DNA of 64,000 bases from Saccharopolyspora rosea (GTDB taxonomy: Bacteria > Actinomycetota > Actinomycetes > Mycobacteriales > Pseudonocardiaceae), in assembly GCF_025643595.1 (NCBI RefSeq), contig NZ_CP102826.1:1612001-1676000 (forward strand), given 5' to 3'. Position 1 is the first letter of the stretch. Each line of letters opens with the position of its first letter. Shown one piece after another: positions 24,804 to 34,271 of this stretch. The translations under genes and the position numbers were made by a program. The notes under the pieces are model-generated. The model was not told the origin of the DNA and ran no database searches. It saw only the letters and a program-made list of their open reading frames with translations.

Positions 24804-27218
24804 ATGGCGGAGACCACCGGAACCCAGGCGTCCTGGGCGACGACGCCCGCGGCGACCGAGCACCTGAGCGCCCAGGAGCTCGACGGGCTGGACATGTGGT
24901 GGCGCGCGGCGAACTACCTGTCCGTCGGGCAGATCTACCTGATGGGCAACCCGCTGCTGCGGGAACCGCTGCGCCCGGAGCACGTCAAGCCGCGCCTGCT
25001 CGGCCACTGGGGCACCACGCCCGGGCTGAACTTCGTCTACGCGCACCTCAACCGCGCCATCCGGACCCGGGACCTGGACATGATGTACGTGATCGGACCG
25101 GGCCACGGCGGTCCGGGGCTGATCGCCGCCGCGTGGCTGGAGGGCACCTACAGCGAGGTCTACCCGGACGTCGCGCAGGACCACGACGGACTGGTCCGGC
25201 TGGTCACCCAGTTCTCCTTCCCCGGTGGGGTGCCCAGCCACGTGGCGCCGGAGACGCCGGGGTCGATCCACGAGGGCGGCGAGCTGGGGTACTCGCTCGC
25301 GCACGCCTTCGGCGCCGCGCTCGACAACCCGGAGCTGGTGGTGGCCTGCGTCGTCGGCGACGGTGAGGCGGAGACGGGACCGCTGGCGGCCGGCTGGCAG
25401 TCGAACAAGTTCCTCGACCCGGCCACCGACGGGGCGGTGCTGCCGATCCTGCACCTCAACGGGTACAAGATCGCCAGCCCGACGGTGTGGGCGCGGATCC
25501 CGGAGGAGGAACTGCTGAGCACGCTGCGCGGTTTCGGCTACGAACCGTTCGTGGTGGCCGGTTCGGACCCCGGGTCGATGCACCACCTGTTCGCCGCGAC
25601 GCTGGACCGCTGCCTGGACGGCATCGCCGCGGTCCAGCGGCGGGCCCGCCGGGACGGCATCCAGCGCCGGCCGCGCTGGCCGATGATCGTGCTGCGCACC
25701 CCGAAGGGCTGGACCGGACCAGCCACAGTGGACGGAAAGCGGGTGGAGGGGACGTGGCGGTCGCACCAGATCCCGCTCTCCGACCCGCGCCGGAACCCGG
25801 AACACCTCGCCCAGCTGGAGTCCTGGCTGCTCAGCTACGAACCGGCCGAGCTGTTCGACCACGACGGCGCCCCGGTCCCGCCGATCCGGGAGCACAGCCC
25901 CGTCGGGATCCGGCGGATGAGCGCCAACCCGCACGCCAACGGAGGGCGGCTGCTGCGCGCGCTGCGGATGCCGGACTTCCGCGACTACGCGGTCCCGGTG
26001 GCGCGACCGGGTGCCGAGACCGCGGAGGCGACGCGGGTGCTCGGCGGTTTCCTGCGCGACGTGGTGCGCCGCAACAGGCAGAACTTCCGGGTTTTCGCGC
26101 CGGACGAGAACAACTCCAACCGGCTGGACGCCGTGCTGGAGGCGACCACCCGGGCCTGGGTTGCCGAGACCGAACCCGGTGACGAGTCGTTGGCCCCGGA
26201 CGGGCGGGTGATGGAGATCCTGTCCGAGCACACCTGCCAGGGCTGGTTGGAGGGGTACCTGCTCACCGGCAGGCACGGGTTCTTCTCCTGCTACGAGGCG
26301 TTCGCGCACATCGTGGACTCGATGGTCAACCAGCACGCCAAGTGGCTGAAGGTCAGCAACCAGCTGCCGTGGCGGGCGCCGATCGCGTCGCTGAACTACC
26401 TTCTGACCTCGCACGTGTGGCGCCAGGACCACAACGGTTTCTCGCACCAGGACCCGGGATTCATCGACCACGTGGTGAACAAGAAGGCCGAGATCGTGCG
26501 GGTCTACCTGCCGCCGGACGCCAACACGCTGCTGTCGGTGGCCGACCACTGCCTGCGCAGCCGCGACTACATCAACGTCGTGGTGGCGGGCAAGCAGCCC
26601 GAGCCGCAGTACCTCGACATGGACGCGGCGATCGTGCACTGCACCAAGGGCATCGGGATCTGGGACTGGGCCAGCAGCGACCAGAGCGGCGACCCCGACG
26701 TGGTGATGGCCTGCGCCGGGGACGTGCCGACCATGGAGACGCTCGCCGCCGTGGACCACCTCCGCCACGACTTCCCGGACCTGCGCATGCGGGTGGTCAA
26801 CGTGGTGGACCTGATGCGCCTGCAGGAGGAGCGGGAGCACCCGCACGGGTTGTCCGACACCGCGTTCGACAGCCTGTTCACCCGCGACCGGCCGGTCATC
26901 TTCGCCTTCCACGGCTATCCCTGGCTGATCCACCGGCTGACGTACCGGCGGCACAACCACGCCAACATCCACGTGCGCGGGTACAAGGAGGAGGGCACCA
27001 CGACCACGCCGTTCGACATGTGCGTGCTCAACGAGATCGACCGGTTCCACCTGGCCATCGACGTCATCGACCGGGTGCCGCGGCTCGGGCCGCGTGCCGC
27101 GTACGCGCGGGAGGCGTTGAAGAGCAAGCTCATCGAGCACCGCCAGTACGTGTCCGCGCACGGCGAGGACATGCCGGAGATCCAGGAGTGGACGTGGCCG
27201 GGCCGGCTCGGGTCCTGA
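24804..27218 (+). CDS. xfp: Xylulose-5-phosphate/fructose-6-phosphate phosphoketolase
   Basis: Thiamine-diphosphate enzyme that splits xylulose-5-P (or fructose-6-P) with phosphate to acetyl-phosphate plus glyceraldehyde-3-P (or erythrose-4-P). The protein is full length (804 aa). Visible motifs are [19 protein letters not shown], the ThDP/metal motif [19 protein letters not shown], and [15 protein letters not shown] in the pyrimidine domain. GGAGGAGAG precedes ATG 24804. The acetate kinase gene overlaps its 3' end by 25 bp, so acetyl-phosphate can be used at once to make ATP. Confidence 0.96.
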   Translation: MAETTGTQASWATTPAATEHLSAQELDGLDMWWRAANYLSVGQIYLMGNPLLREPLRPEHVKPRLLGHWGTTPGLNFVYAHLNRAIRTRDLDMMYVIGPGHGGPGLIAAAWLEGTYSEVYPDVAQDHDGLVRLVTQFSFPGGVPSHVAPETPGSIHEGGELGYSLAHAFGAALDNPELVVACVVGDGEAETGPLAAGWQSNKFLDPATDGAVLPILHLNGYKIASPTVWARIPEEELLSTLRGFGYEPFVVAGSDPGSMHHLFAATLDRCLDGIAAVQRRARRDGIQRRPRWPMIVLRTPKGWTGPATVDGKRVEGTWRSHQIPLSDPRRNPEHLAQLESWLLSYEPAELFDHDGAPVPPIREHSPVGIRRMSANPHANGGRLLRALRMPDFRDYAVPVARPGAETAEATRVLGGFLRDVVRRNRQNFRVFAPDENNSNRLDAVLEATTRAWVAETEPGDESLAPDGRVMEILSEHTCQGWLEGYLLTGRHGFFSCYEAFAHIVDSMVNQHAKWLKVSNQLPWRAPIASLNYLLTSHVWRQDHNGFSHQDPGFIDHVVNKKAEIVRVYLPPDANTLLSVADHCLRSRDYINVVVAGKQPEPQYLDMDAAIVHCTKGIGIWDWASSDQSGDPDVVMACAGDVPTMETLAAVDHLRHDFPDLRMRVVNVVDLMRLQEEREHPHGLSDTAFDSLFTRDRPVIFAFHGYPWLIHRLTYRRHNHANIHVRGYKEEGTTTTPFDMCVLNEIDRFHLAIDVIDRVPRLGPRAAYAREALKSKLIEHRQYVSAHGEDMPEIQEWTWPGRLGS

Positions 27219-28288
27219 CGGTCAACGCCGGGTCCAGCAGCCTGAAGCTCCGCCTGCTCGACGGCGAGGTCCTCACCGTCGAACAGGAGCTGGAGCGCTG
27301 GGACGGCGACGCCGAGCCGATCCGGGCGTTCCTCGTCGAGCACGGCGCCGACGCCATCGGGCACCGGGTGGTGCACGGCGGCACCCGCATGTCGGCGGCC
27401 GCGGTGGTCGACGACGACGTGGCGCAGTACCTGGACTCGCTGACCGAACTCGCCCCGCTGCACCAGCCGAGAGCGCTGGCGGGCATCCGCGCGGCGCGGC
27501 GCGCGGCTCCGGGCACACCGTCGGTGGCGTGCGTGGACACGGCCTTCCACGCGACGCTCCCGGCCGCCGCGGCGACCTACGCGCTGCCGCGCGAGTGGAA
27601 CCGCAAGTGGTCGCTGCGCCGGTACGGCTTCCACGGCCTCTCGCACGCGTACGCGTCGGTGCGCGGCGCCCATGCGACCGGGCTGGTGCCCGGCCGAGGG
27701 CGGGTGCTGAGCTGCCACCTCGGCGCCGGGGCGTCGCTGGCCGCGGTGCGCGACGGCCGGTCCGTGGACACCACGATGGGGTTCACGCCGGAGGAGGGGC
27801 TGGTGATGGCCAGCCGCAGCGGGTCGGTGGACCCGGGCCTGCTCGGCTTCCTGTTGACGGTGAAGGGGATGCCCGTCGCGGACCTGTTCGACGCGTTGGC
27901 CACGCGCGGCGGGCTCGCCGGGTTGTCGGGCTCCGGCGACCTGCGCGACGTGTTCGCGGCGCGCGACGGCGGGGACCGCGACGCCGCGCTGGCCCTCGAC
28001 GTGTACCTGCACAGCCTCGTCCGGCACGCCGGGGCGATGCTCGCCGTGCTCGGCGGTCTCGACCTCGTCGTGTTCACCGGCGGCGTCGGCGAGCACCAGC
28101 CGCCGGTGCGGTCGGCGGTGTGCGCGGCCCTGGAGTGCGCCGGTGTCGCGGTGGACCCGGCGCGCAACGCGGCGGCTGACGGCGACACCGACATCGGCGC
28201 CCCGGGCGCCCGCGTCCGGGTGGCGGTCGTCCAGGCCCGCGAGGACCTGGAGATCGCCCGGCAGACGCGGGCCGCCTTGAGCGGGTGA
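27194..28288 (+). CDS. ackA: Acetate kinase
   Basis: Converts acetyl-phosphate and ADP to acetate and ATP. The 364-aa protein shows the ASKHA signatures [15 protein letters not shown] at the start, [29 protein letters not shown] and [15 protein letters not shown] prefer GTG 27194, which has AGGAG five bases upstream; GTG 27188 sits on the Shine-Dalgarno itself. It overlaps the end of xfp and is surely co-expressed. No pta gene is present, so acetyl-phosphate comes from phosphoketolase. Confidence 0.94.
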   Translation: MAGPARVLTVNAGSSSLKLRLLDGEVLTVEQELERWDGDAEPIRAFLVEHGADAIGHRVVHGGTRMSAAAVVDDDVAQYLDSLTELAPLHQPRALAGIRAARRAAPGTPSVACVDTAFHATLPAAAATYALPREWNRKWSLRRYGFHGLSHAYASVRGAHATGLVPGRGRVLSCHLGAGASLAAVRDGRSVDTTMGFTPEEGLVMASRSGSVDPGLLGFLLTVKGMPVADLFDALATRGGLAGLSGSGDLRDVFAARDGGDRDAALALDVYLHSLVRHAGAMLAVLGGLDLVVFTGGVGEHQPPVRSAVCAALECAGVAVDPARNAAADGDTDIGAPGARVRVAVVQAREDLEIARQTRAALSG

Positions 28289-28298
28289 CCCGGGCGGC

Positions 28299-28324
28299 AC
28301 AACGAGTTCAAAGACGGGCTCTCA
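28299..28324. repeat. Intergenic repeat, single terminal unit (copy E)
   Basis: Contains GAGTTCAAAGACGGGC (28304-28319) followed by TCTCA, the right-end unit of the repeat family with no body. It fills the 33-bp gap between convergent ackA and the FhuF-like gene, and the TCA at 28322-28324 is the FhuF stop codon read on the minus strand. Confidence 0.7.
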
Positions 28325-29023
28325 AGCGCGGCGTGCGGCCGAGTTCCAGAGCACGCACTCGGAGCAGTAGCCGGTGCCGTTCGCGCGCCACCACTGGCAG
28401 CAGGTGTTGCGGCGCGCCCACGGCACCCGGTGTGCGTCGATGTCCAGGAGGTGCTCGCGTCCGGTCGCCGCGCGCAGGGCGCGGGCGGTGGCCACCGCGT
28501 CGCCGGGCAGGCCCGCGCAGTCCAGCCGCCACAGCACCGCGCCGAGCAGGCCGACTGGGTTGCCCCAGTACTCGTGGCTGTCCGGGGCCGGGCCGCCGAG
28601 GGCGTGCAGTCCCTCGGTCAGCGGCGCGAACGCCGCCTCGACCTGCCGCCACCACTGCTGCGGCGACGGCGACCCCAGCGGTTCGGCCGTCGGCCGCAGG
28701 CCCGCCAACCGGCCCTCGTCGGTGACCGCGACGCGCAGGTCGTCGAGGGCGGGGACCGGTGCGCCGAGGTGGCACTCCGGCACGGTCGCGCAGCAGGCCA
28801 GCCAGCCGAACCGGAACGCGACCAGCACGATCCCGGCCCGCCGGTGCCGGAAACCGCCGCGTTCCTGCCACTCCTCGACGCAGCGCGCCAGCCACGGTCC
28901 GGACGGGTCGCAGAACTCCCGCCACGGCACGGTCGGCAGCGTCGAGGACGGCACGCTGCCGGGCCTGGGCAGCAGCCGGTCGCATTCCCGGACTCGGGCG
29001 TGCAGGACGGCGGACGAAGTCAC
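28322..29023 (-). CDS. FhuF-like [2Fe-2S] protein, probable ferric-siderophore reductase
   Basis: Cytoplasmic iron-sulfur protein that likely releases iron from imported siderophores by reducing it. Start GTG 29023 follows AGGAGA; length 233 aa. The diagnostic C-terminal cluster site is TCCQWWRANGTGYCSEC (CC-x10-C-x2-C), as in FhuF. The rest is a weakly conserved helical domain. It is not next to siderophore genes. Its stop codon is the first part of a repeat unit (copy E). Confidence 0.85.
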   Translation of the reverse strand: MTSSAVLHARVRECDRLLPRPGSVPSSTLPTVPWREFCDPSGPWLARCVEEWQERGGFRHRRAGIVLVAFRFGWLACCATVPECHLGAPVPALDDLRVAVTDEGRLAGLRPTAEPLGSPSPQQWWRQVEAAFAPLTEGLHALGGPAPDSHEYWGNPVGLLGAVLWRLDCAGLPGDAVATARALRAATGREHLLDIDAHRVPWARRNTCCQWWRANGTGYCSECVLWNSAARRA

Positions 29024-29051
29024 GATGTCTCCTGTGGACTGTCGACGTGGA

Positions 29052-29294
29052 GCCTGTCTTCGGTGCTCGTCGTGCGCGGCGGTGCCGGTGGCTGGAGCGG
29101 ACACCCGAGAACCGTCCGCGGAGGCGCCGCGCGCGACTCCACCGAGCCCCGACATCATGGACCACTCGCGTACCACGCCGGGGCCGTCCTCGCGAGACGC
29201 CGACCTGCCCCCGGACGCCGCGGCGACAGCCGGAGGCCCCGCGGCGGTGCCGACCGCGCGAGCGAGCGTTCCGGGACCGGGTTCGAAGACGGGC
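29052..29294. repeat. Intergenic repeat, diverged full-length copy D
   Basis: Takes up most of the 329-bp gap between the divergent FhuF-like and KimA genes. The left end is GCCTGTCTTCGGTGCTCG at 29052, then GGCGGTGCCGGTGG as in the other copies. CCTCGCGAGACG and CCCGCGGCGGTGCC are kept in the body, and the right end is GTTCGAAGACGGGC at 29281-29294. Identity to copies A/B is much lower than A to B. This is the only copy lying in a promoter-containing region between divergent genes. Confidence 0.72.
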
Positions 29295-29352
29295 GCTCAC
29301 CGGGGGAGCCTGGCGGCGCGCGCGGGCCGGGCGTTGCGAACGCGCCTAGCCT

Positions 29353-31356
29353 GTGGCCGTGGCCTCATCGGTGCAGCTGATCAAGCGACTGGTGTTGGGG
29401 CGGCCGGTGCGGACCGACCGCCTCCAGGAGACGCTGCTGCCGAAGCGGCTGGCGCTGCCGATCTTCGCCAGCGACCCGCTGTCCTCGGTGGCCTACGCGA
29501 CGCAGGAGATCCTGCTCGTGCTGTCCGCGGGCGGGCTGGCCTACCTGTACCTGGCGTCGTGGGTCGGCGTCGCCGTGGTGGTGCTGCTGGCGCTGGTGGT
29601 CGCCTCCTACCGGCAGGTGGTGCACGCCTATCCCGGCGGGGGCGGGTCCTACGAGGTGGTGGCGCGCAACCTGGGCCGCAACGCGAGCCTGGTGGTGGCC
29701 GCCGCCCTGATGGTCGACTACGTGATGACCGTCGCCGTGTCCGTGGCGGCGGGCGTCGACAACCTCGTGTCGGCCGTGCCCGAGCTCTACCAGCACCGGG
29801 TCGTGGTGAACGTCCTGCTCGTGGTCCTGCTGAGCGCGGTCAACCTGCGCGGGGTGCGCGAGTCGGGGCGCGCGTTCGCGGTGCCGACCTACCTGTTCGT
29901 CGTCGGGCTCGGCGTGACGATCGTGGTCGGCCTGGCGCAAACCGCCGTCGGCCACCCGCCGGTGGCCGACAGCGCCGGATACGGCATCCGGCCGACCGAG
30001 TTCGACCTCACCGGTCTGGCCCTGGTGTTCCTGCTGCTGCGGGCGTTCTCCTCCGGGTGCACCGCGCTGACCGGGGTGGAGGCGATCTCCAACGGCGTCC
30101 CCGCGTTCCGCCGCCCCAAGGACGTCAACGCCGGGCGCACCATGCTGATCATGGGAGTGCTGGCGATCGGCCTGTTCAGCGGGGTGACCGCGCTGGCGTT
30201 GATCAGCCACGTGCGCATCGCCGAGGACCCGTGCGACCTCATCGGATTCCGCGGCGACTGCCACGCCGAGGGGCAGCGCACGGTGATCGCGCAGCTCGCC
30301 GCAGCGGTGTTCGGCAGTGGCAGCCCGATGTTCTACGTCGTGCAGGCGGGCGCCATCCTGATCCTGGTGCTCGCGGCGAACACCGCGTTCAACGGGTTCC
30401 CGCTGCTCAGCTCGCTCCTCGCGCAACGCCGGTACCTGCCGCGCCAGCTGCACACCCGGGGCGACCGGCTGGTGCACTCCAACGGCATCATCCTGCTCGG
30501 GCTGATCGCGATCCTGCTGCTCGCGGTGTTCGAGGGTTCGGTGACCCGGCTGATCCAGCTGTACATCCTGGGCGTGTTCACCTCGTTCACGCTCAGCCAG
30601 ATCGGCATGGTCCGGCACTGGAACGCCGAGCTGCGGGAGACCGACGACCAGGCCCGACGGCGGCGGATCCACCGGGCCCGGGCCATCAACGCGCTCGGCG
30701 CCTGCATGACCGCTGTGGTGCTGGCGGTCGTCCTGGTCACCAAGTTCGACCACGGCGCCTGGCTGGTGGTGATCGCGGTACCGGCGCTGTTCGCGCTGAT
30801 GCGCGGCATCCACCGGCACTACGTCGAGGTCCGCCGCGAGCTGGAACCCGAGGCGGACGGCCCGACGCTGCCGAGCCGGGTGCACGCCGTGGTGCTGGTG
30901 TCCACGCTGCACAAACCGACGCTGCGGGCGCTGGCGTTCGCCCGCGCCAACCGGCCGGACAGCCTCACCGCGCTGACCGTCAACGTCGACGACGCCGACA
31001 CCCGGGTGCTGGAGGGGGAGTGGGAGCGCCGCGACATCCAGGTGCCGCTGAAGGTGGTGGAGTCCCCGTACCGGGAGATCACCCGCCCGGTCGTCGACTA
31101 CGTCAAGCGGATCCGCCGCAGCGGCCCGCGCGACCTGGTGTGCGTCTACATCCCGGAGTACGTGGTCGGGCACTGGTGGGAGAACCTGCTGCACAACCAG
31201 AGCTCGCTGCGCCTGAGCTGGCGGCTGCGGTTCGAACCCGGCGTCATGGTCGTCTCCGTGCCCTGGCAGCTGCACTCCAGCCACCTCCGCGAGATCGACC
31301 GGCCCCGGCCGGGGCCCGGGCGGCTGCGCCGCGGCTTCGTCCCGCCGTCCAGCTGA
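29353..31356 (+). CDS. kimA: KimA-type (KUP-like) potassium transporter, APC superfamily
   Basis: Proton-coupled potassium importer of the plasma membrane. The 667-aa protein resembles Bacillus KimA (YdaO) throughout: PIFASDPLSSVAYATQEIL near the N-terminus, VASYRQVVHAYPGGGGSYE, LMVDYVMTVAVSVAAGVDN, SSGCTALTGVEAISNGVPAF and ILVLAANTAFNGFPLL. About 12 hydrophobic segments occupy the first 480 residues; the C-terminal part is a cytosolic domain of the universal-stress type shape (VLVSTLHKPTLRALAFARAN). The start is GTG 29353 or GTG 29359; TAGCCT just upstream could serve a leaderless transcript. No c-di-AMP riboswitch is recognised upstream. Confidence 0.85.
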   Translation: MAVASSVQLIKRLVLGRPVRTDRLQETLLPKRLALPIFASDPLSSVAYATQEILLVLSAGGLAYLYLASWVGVAVVVLLALVVASYRQVVHAYPGGGGSYEVVARNLGRNASLVVAAALMVDYVMTVAVSVAAGVDNLVSAVPELYQHRVVVNVLLVVLLSAVNLRGVRESGRAFAVPTYLFVVGLGVTIVVGLAQTAVGHPPVADSAGYGIRPTEFDLTGLALVFLLLRAFSSGCTALTGVEAISNGVPAFRRPKDVNAGRTMLIMGVLAIGLFSGVTALALISHVRIAEDPCDLIGFRGDCHAEGQRTVIAQLAAAVFGSGSPMFYVVQAGAILILVLAANTAFNGFPLLSSLLAQRRYLPRQLHTRGDRLVHSNGIILLGLIAILLLAVFEGSVTRLIQLYILGVFTSFTLSQIGMVRHWNAELRETDDQARRRRIHRARAINALGACMTAVVLAVVLVTKFDHGAWLVVIAVPALFALMRGIHRHYVEVRRELEPEADGPTLPSRVHAVVLVSTLHKPTLRALAFARANRPDSLTALTVNVDDADTRVLEGEWERRDIQVPLKVVESPYREITRPVVDYVKRIRRSGPRDLVCVYIPEYVVGHWWENLLHNQSSLRLSWRLRFEPGVMVVSVPWQLHSSHLREIDRPRPGPGRLRRGFVPPSS

Positions 31357-31358
31357 CG

Positions 31359-32333
31359 TCAGCCGACGAGCGCGGCGAGGCGGCGGTAGGAGTCCAGGCG
31401 TTCGGACTGGTCGTGGCCGGTCGTCGTGACCAGCAGCTCGTCGGCCCCGGTGCGGGTGACGAGGTCGCCGAGCTCGTTCGCCACCTCGTCCTCGGTGCCC
31501 GCCAGGTGGCCTTCCAACGCGCGTTCGAAGTGCAGCCGCTCGCGGTCGGTCATGGCCCGGGACAGCACGTCCTCCGGCGGTTCCAGCGGCGGGAACTCGC
31601 CGCGGGTGCGCGAGTACGCCTGCGCCCACGCCTCCGGCACGAGCAGGCGGCGCGCCTGCTCGGTGCTGTCGGCGACCGCGACCGATCGCGCGACCACCAC
31701 GTGCGGTTCCGGATTCGCCGGGGACGGGCGGAAGCGCTCGCGGTAGCGCTCGATCGCGGCGACCAGCCGGGACTCGCCGCGCACCGGGGCGATCACCAGC
31801 GGCAGCCCGAAGTCGGCGGCGGTGTCCGCGCCGGACCCGGTGGCCAGCACGAACACCGGCACGGACAGGCCCGCGGCCGGGACCGCGCGCACCGGCCCGT
31901 CCCCGGTGAAGTACCCGAGCAGTTCGGCGAGCTGGTCGCCGAACCGCGCCGCGGTCTCCCGGTCGGCGCCGAGGGCGCGGCGCACGTCGCCGGTGAAGCC
32001 GACGGACCGGCCCAGTCCCAGGTCGATGCGGTCGCCGAACAGCGAGGCGAGCACGCCGACCTGCTCGGCGACCACGAGCGGCCGGTGGTTGGGCAGCATC
32101 ACACCGCCGGTGCCGACGCGGATCCGCGACGTCGCCGCGGCCACCGCGGCGGCCAGCACGGTCGGCGCCGCCCCGGCGACGCCGGGGACACCGTGGTGCT
32201 CGGCCACCCAGAACCTGTGGTACCCGGCCTCCTCGATGCGCTGCGCGAACCGCACGGTCTCCCGCACCGCTTCCTGCGCCGGCCGCCCACGCAGGACGTG
32301 CGACCGGTCCAGCACCGACAGAGGCAACGTCAC
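31359..32333 (-). CDS. Luciferase-like monooxygenase (LLM family, F420- or FMN-dependent)
   Basis: Flavin-dependent oxidoreductase, 324 aa from GTG 32333. It matches the MsnO8-type LLM group: TLPLSVLDRSHVLRG, YHRFWVAEHHGVPGVAGAAP, RIRVGTGGVMLPNHRPLVVA, LLVTTTGHDQSERLDSYRRL. The conserved AEHH motif is intact. No ribosome site precedes the GTG; an in-frame ATG at 32387 falls inside repeat copy C (the same ATG occurs in copies A and B), so I regard it as part of the repeat rather than the gene start. The stop is only 2 bp from the convergent KimA stop. Confidence 0.85.
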   Translation of the reverse strand: MTLPLSVLDRSHVLRGRPAQEAVRETVRFAQRIEEAGYHRFWVAEHHGVPGVAGAAPTVLAAAVAAATSRIRVGTGGVMLPNHRPLVVAEQVGVLASLFGDRIDLGLGRSVGFTGDVRRALGADRETAARFGDQLAELLGYFTGDGPVRAVPAAGLSVPVFVLATGSGADTAADFGLPLVIAPVRGESRLVAAIERYRERFRPSPANPEPHVVVARSVAVADSTEQARRLLVPEAWAQAYSRTRGEFPPLEPPEDVLSRAMTDRERLHFERALEGHLAGTEDEVANELGDLVTRTGADELLVTTTGHDQSERLDSYRRLAALVG

Positions 32334-32384
32334 GTCCGGTGCAACGCGCGGAGCGCGGCGAGATTCCGCGGCACGGGGCTCGAA

Positions 32385-32517
32385 CATCAAGAGGGGCTTG
32401 CGCAGTCGACGTGACCGCGGCGCGTCAGCGCCTCGTCGGGGGTCGGGTGACGGGCGGGGCGCTGCCGTTTCTGCCACCGGCACCGCCTCGCACAACGAGT
32501 TCGAAGACGGGCTCTCA
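32385..32517. repeat. Intergenic repeat, partial inverted copy C
   Basis: Opposite in orientation to copies A and B: the terminal unit GAGTTCGAAGACGGGC is at 32497-32512, then CACCGGCACCGCC and the body back to CATCAAGAGGGGCTTGCG at 32385, where similarity stops. The body hairpin is kept with a changed loop (GGCGC-GTCA-GCGCC, 32419-32432). The edge TCA at 32515-32517 is the stop codon of the PAP2 gene. It lies between the PAP2 stop and the LLM start, both on the minus strand. Confidence 0.78.
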
Positions 32518-33114
32518 GCCGGTCAGCAGGGCGAACAGGCCGCCGCCGACGAGGGCGCCGACGACGGCGCCGACGGTGGTCTGGGCCGGGGTGTGGTCGC
32601 CCAGGCGCACCCGGGACCAGCCGACGGCCGCGACCGGCAGCAACAGCGCCCAGCACAGCGGGCCCCAGCTCACCGCCAGGATCACCACGGCACCGGCCGC
32701 GACCGCCGTGTGCATCGAGATCTTCCACTTCGCGGTGATCGCCCCGGTCACCAGCAGGCTCGCGATCATCGCGATGTCCAGGGCCACCACCGGCCACGGT
32801 GCGCCACCGACCAGCAGCACCGCCAGACCCGCGCAGCTGAGCGCGATGAGCACGAGGAAGGGCACCAACCGCCCCTCCCGGTCGCGCACGTGGTGCCCGT
32901 CCCAGCGCCCGCGGCGGGCACCCCGGACGATCACCACCATCGGCAGGACGCTGCTGGTCAACGCGACCCACAGGCCCCAGCCGAGGGCGGGGCCCAGGGA
33001 GCGGGTGGCCTGCCACGCCACGGCGAGCGGCAGCAGCAGCACGATGACCCACGGGGCCAGCACCTCGGTGATCACCCGGGCGCACAGCTCGGCCCGGCCG
33101 GTGCGCTCAAGCAC
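32515..33114 (-). CDS. PAP2-like membrane phosphatase
   Basis: Integral membrane protein of 199 aa with about five to six spans, resembling lipid phosphatases. The second and third PAP2 motifs are recognisable: KWKISMHTAVAAG (SMH in place of PSGH) and SRVRLGDHTPAQTTVGAVVG (SR-x5-H with Gln where the family usually has Asp). The altered motifs leave activity uncertain. It is the last gene of the operon; GTG 33114 overlaps the preceding stop by 8 bp. Its TGA is continuous with repeat copy C. Confidence 0.8.
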   Translation of the reverse strand: MLERTGRAELCARVITEVLAPWVIVLLLPLAVAWQATRSLGPALGWGLWVALTSSVLPMVVIVRGARRGRWDGHHVRDREGRLVPFLVLIALSCAGLAVLLVGGAPWPVVALDIAMIASLLVTGAITAKWKISMHTAVAAGAVVILAVSWGPLCWALLLPVAAVGWSRVRLGDHTPAQTTVGAVVGALVGGGLFALLTG

Positions 33115-34271
33115 GTGACTCCTTCCCGGCCCGGCGGTACCGGGCGACGACCGGTGAACGGTGGTAGGCGCGCGCGACGCGCCGCAGCCAGGCGGTTTCC
33201 GAGGCGACGTCGGCGGCTTGGACGGCAGGAGGTTCGGGCGGGTCTGGCCGGGGCGGCGCGCCCCGCCGGTGGGCGCTCAGCGCGGCGGCGACCCGGGCGG
33301 CCTCCACCACCGCGGGGTCCGCGGAGGCGGTGCGCAGCTCGGCGTCCAGCGCCGGGTCCCGGTAGGGGGCGAGCAGCAGCAGGCCGTCGCGGATCTCCAC
33401 CAGTCGCCGCGCCAGCCGCCAGTGCGCGTCGCCGTCCGCCTCCGGCGTGCTGATCCGCGGCATCGCCTCGCGCAGCGCGCGCCACAGCGGTTCCAGCGCC
33501 CGGTGCGCCCGCCGCGCGCAGCCACCCGACCGGTCGGGCCAGCAGCGGGAACCACGTCGGCAACGTGACGCCGACCGCGATGAGCGCGACGCACGCCGCC
33601 GACAGCACCGCGGAGACCGGTCCCTCGACGGTCAGGCGGCGCCCGGTGGCGAGGACCACGAGCGCCGCGACGCTCTTCCACACCGCCCACACCGTCCCGA
33701 CCGCGGTGCCGACCTGCGCGATCGCCAGTCCGACCCGCATCAACGGCCGGTCGCTGTAGCGGCGGTGGTGCTGGATCAGCCGCACGAAGTTGCCGAGGCT
33801 CCACGCGATGTAGGCGCAGAACAGCAGCACGTAGCCGACCACGGCGGGTTCCCGGGCGTAACGGGCCACGAAGTCCGATGTGGACCGGATCGGCGCGGCG
33901 ACCAGCAAGCCGGCCAGCACCGCGAACGCGACGACGAGGAGCACCAGCTGGCGGCGCACCGCCCGCCGCGCCCGGTCGCGTTCGGACACCAGGTTGATCA
34001 GCAGTCCGTGCACGCAGAACGCGGACGCCATGGCGAACCCGTTGGCCACCAGGCGGGTCGCGCCGGGGAACGGTTCGAGGCGCAGCGTGGCGGTGAGCGT
34101 GCCCGGTGCCGCGAGCGCCGCGGACACGCCCACGCAGCTCACGGCCGAGCACAGGTACAGCACGCCGGGGGTGAGGTGCCGCCGCGCCCGGTACAGCCGG
34201 TGACCGGACAGCAGCACTGCGACCAGTCCCGCCGACCACAACACGACACTCGCCATACGAGCAAGTTTCAC
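33107..34271 (-). pseudogene. MAB_1171c-type 7-TM membrane protein, interrupted by one frameshift
   Basis: Two frames together make one typical protein of about 388 aa. The first runs from GTG 34271 (GTGA overlap with the upstream stop) or ATG 34256: seven hydrophobic segments, up to LPTWFPLLARPVGWLR. The second frame takes over at 33513-33519 with ARRAHRALEPLWRALREAMP and continues RLARRLVEIRDGLLLLAPYR, the cytosolic domain of the family, to the stop at 33107. The switch lies in a CGCGCGC run; adding one GC pair restores WLRARRAHRALEPLW exactly. It may be a real mutation, a phase-variable tract or a sequence error. Function unknown; likely a membrane sensor or transporter linked to the XRE/ImmA pair. 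Confidence 0.8.

Noticed and set aside
28305-28324. The repeat unit after ackA as an intrinsic terminator
   Set aside because: A single terminal unit is not self-complementary and has no T-run; it could only act together with a second inverted unit.
29024-29352. c-di-AMP riboswitch in front of the KimA gene
   Set aside because: I could not find the conserved core segments; the sequence matches the repeat family instead. A covariance search would be decisive.
32333-32387. Longer N-terminus of the luciferase-like gene from ATG 32387
   Set aside because: That ATG lies within repeat copy C and recurs in copies A and B, where no such gene follows.
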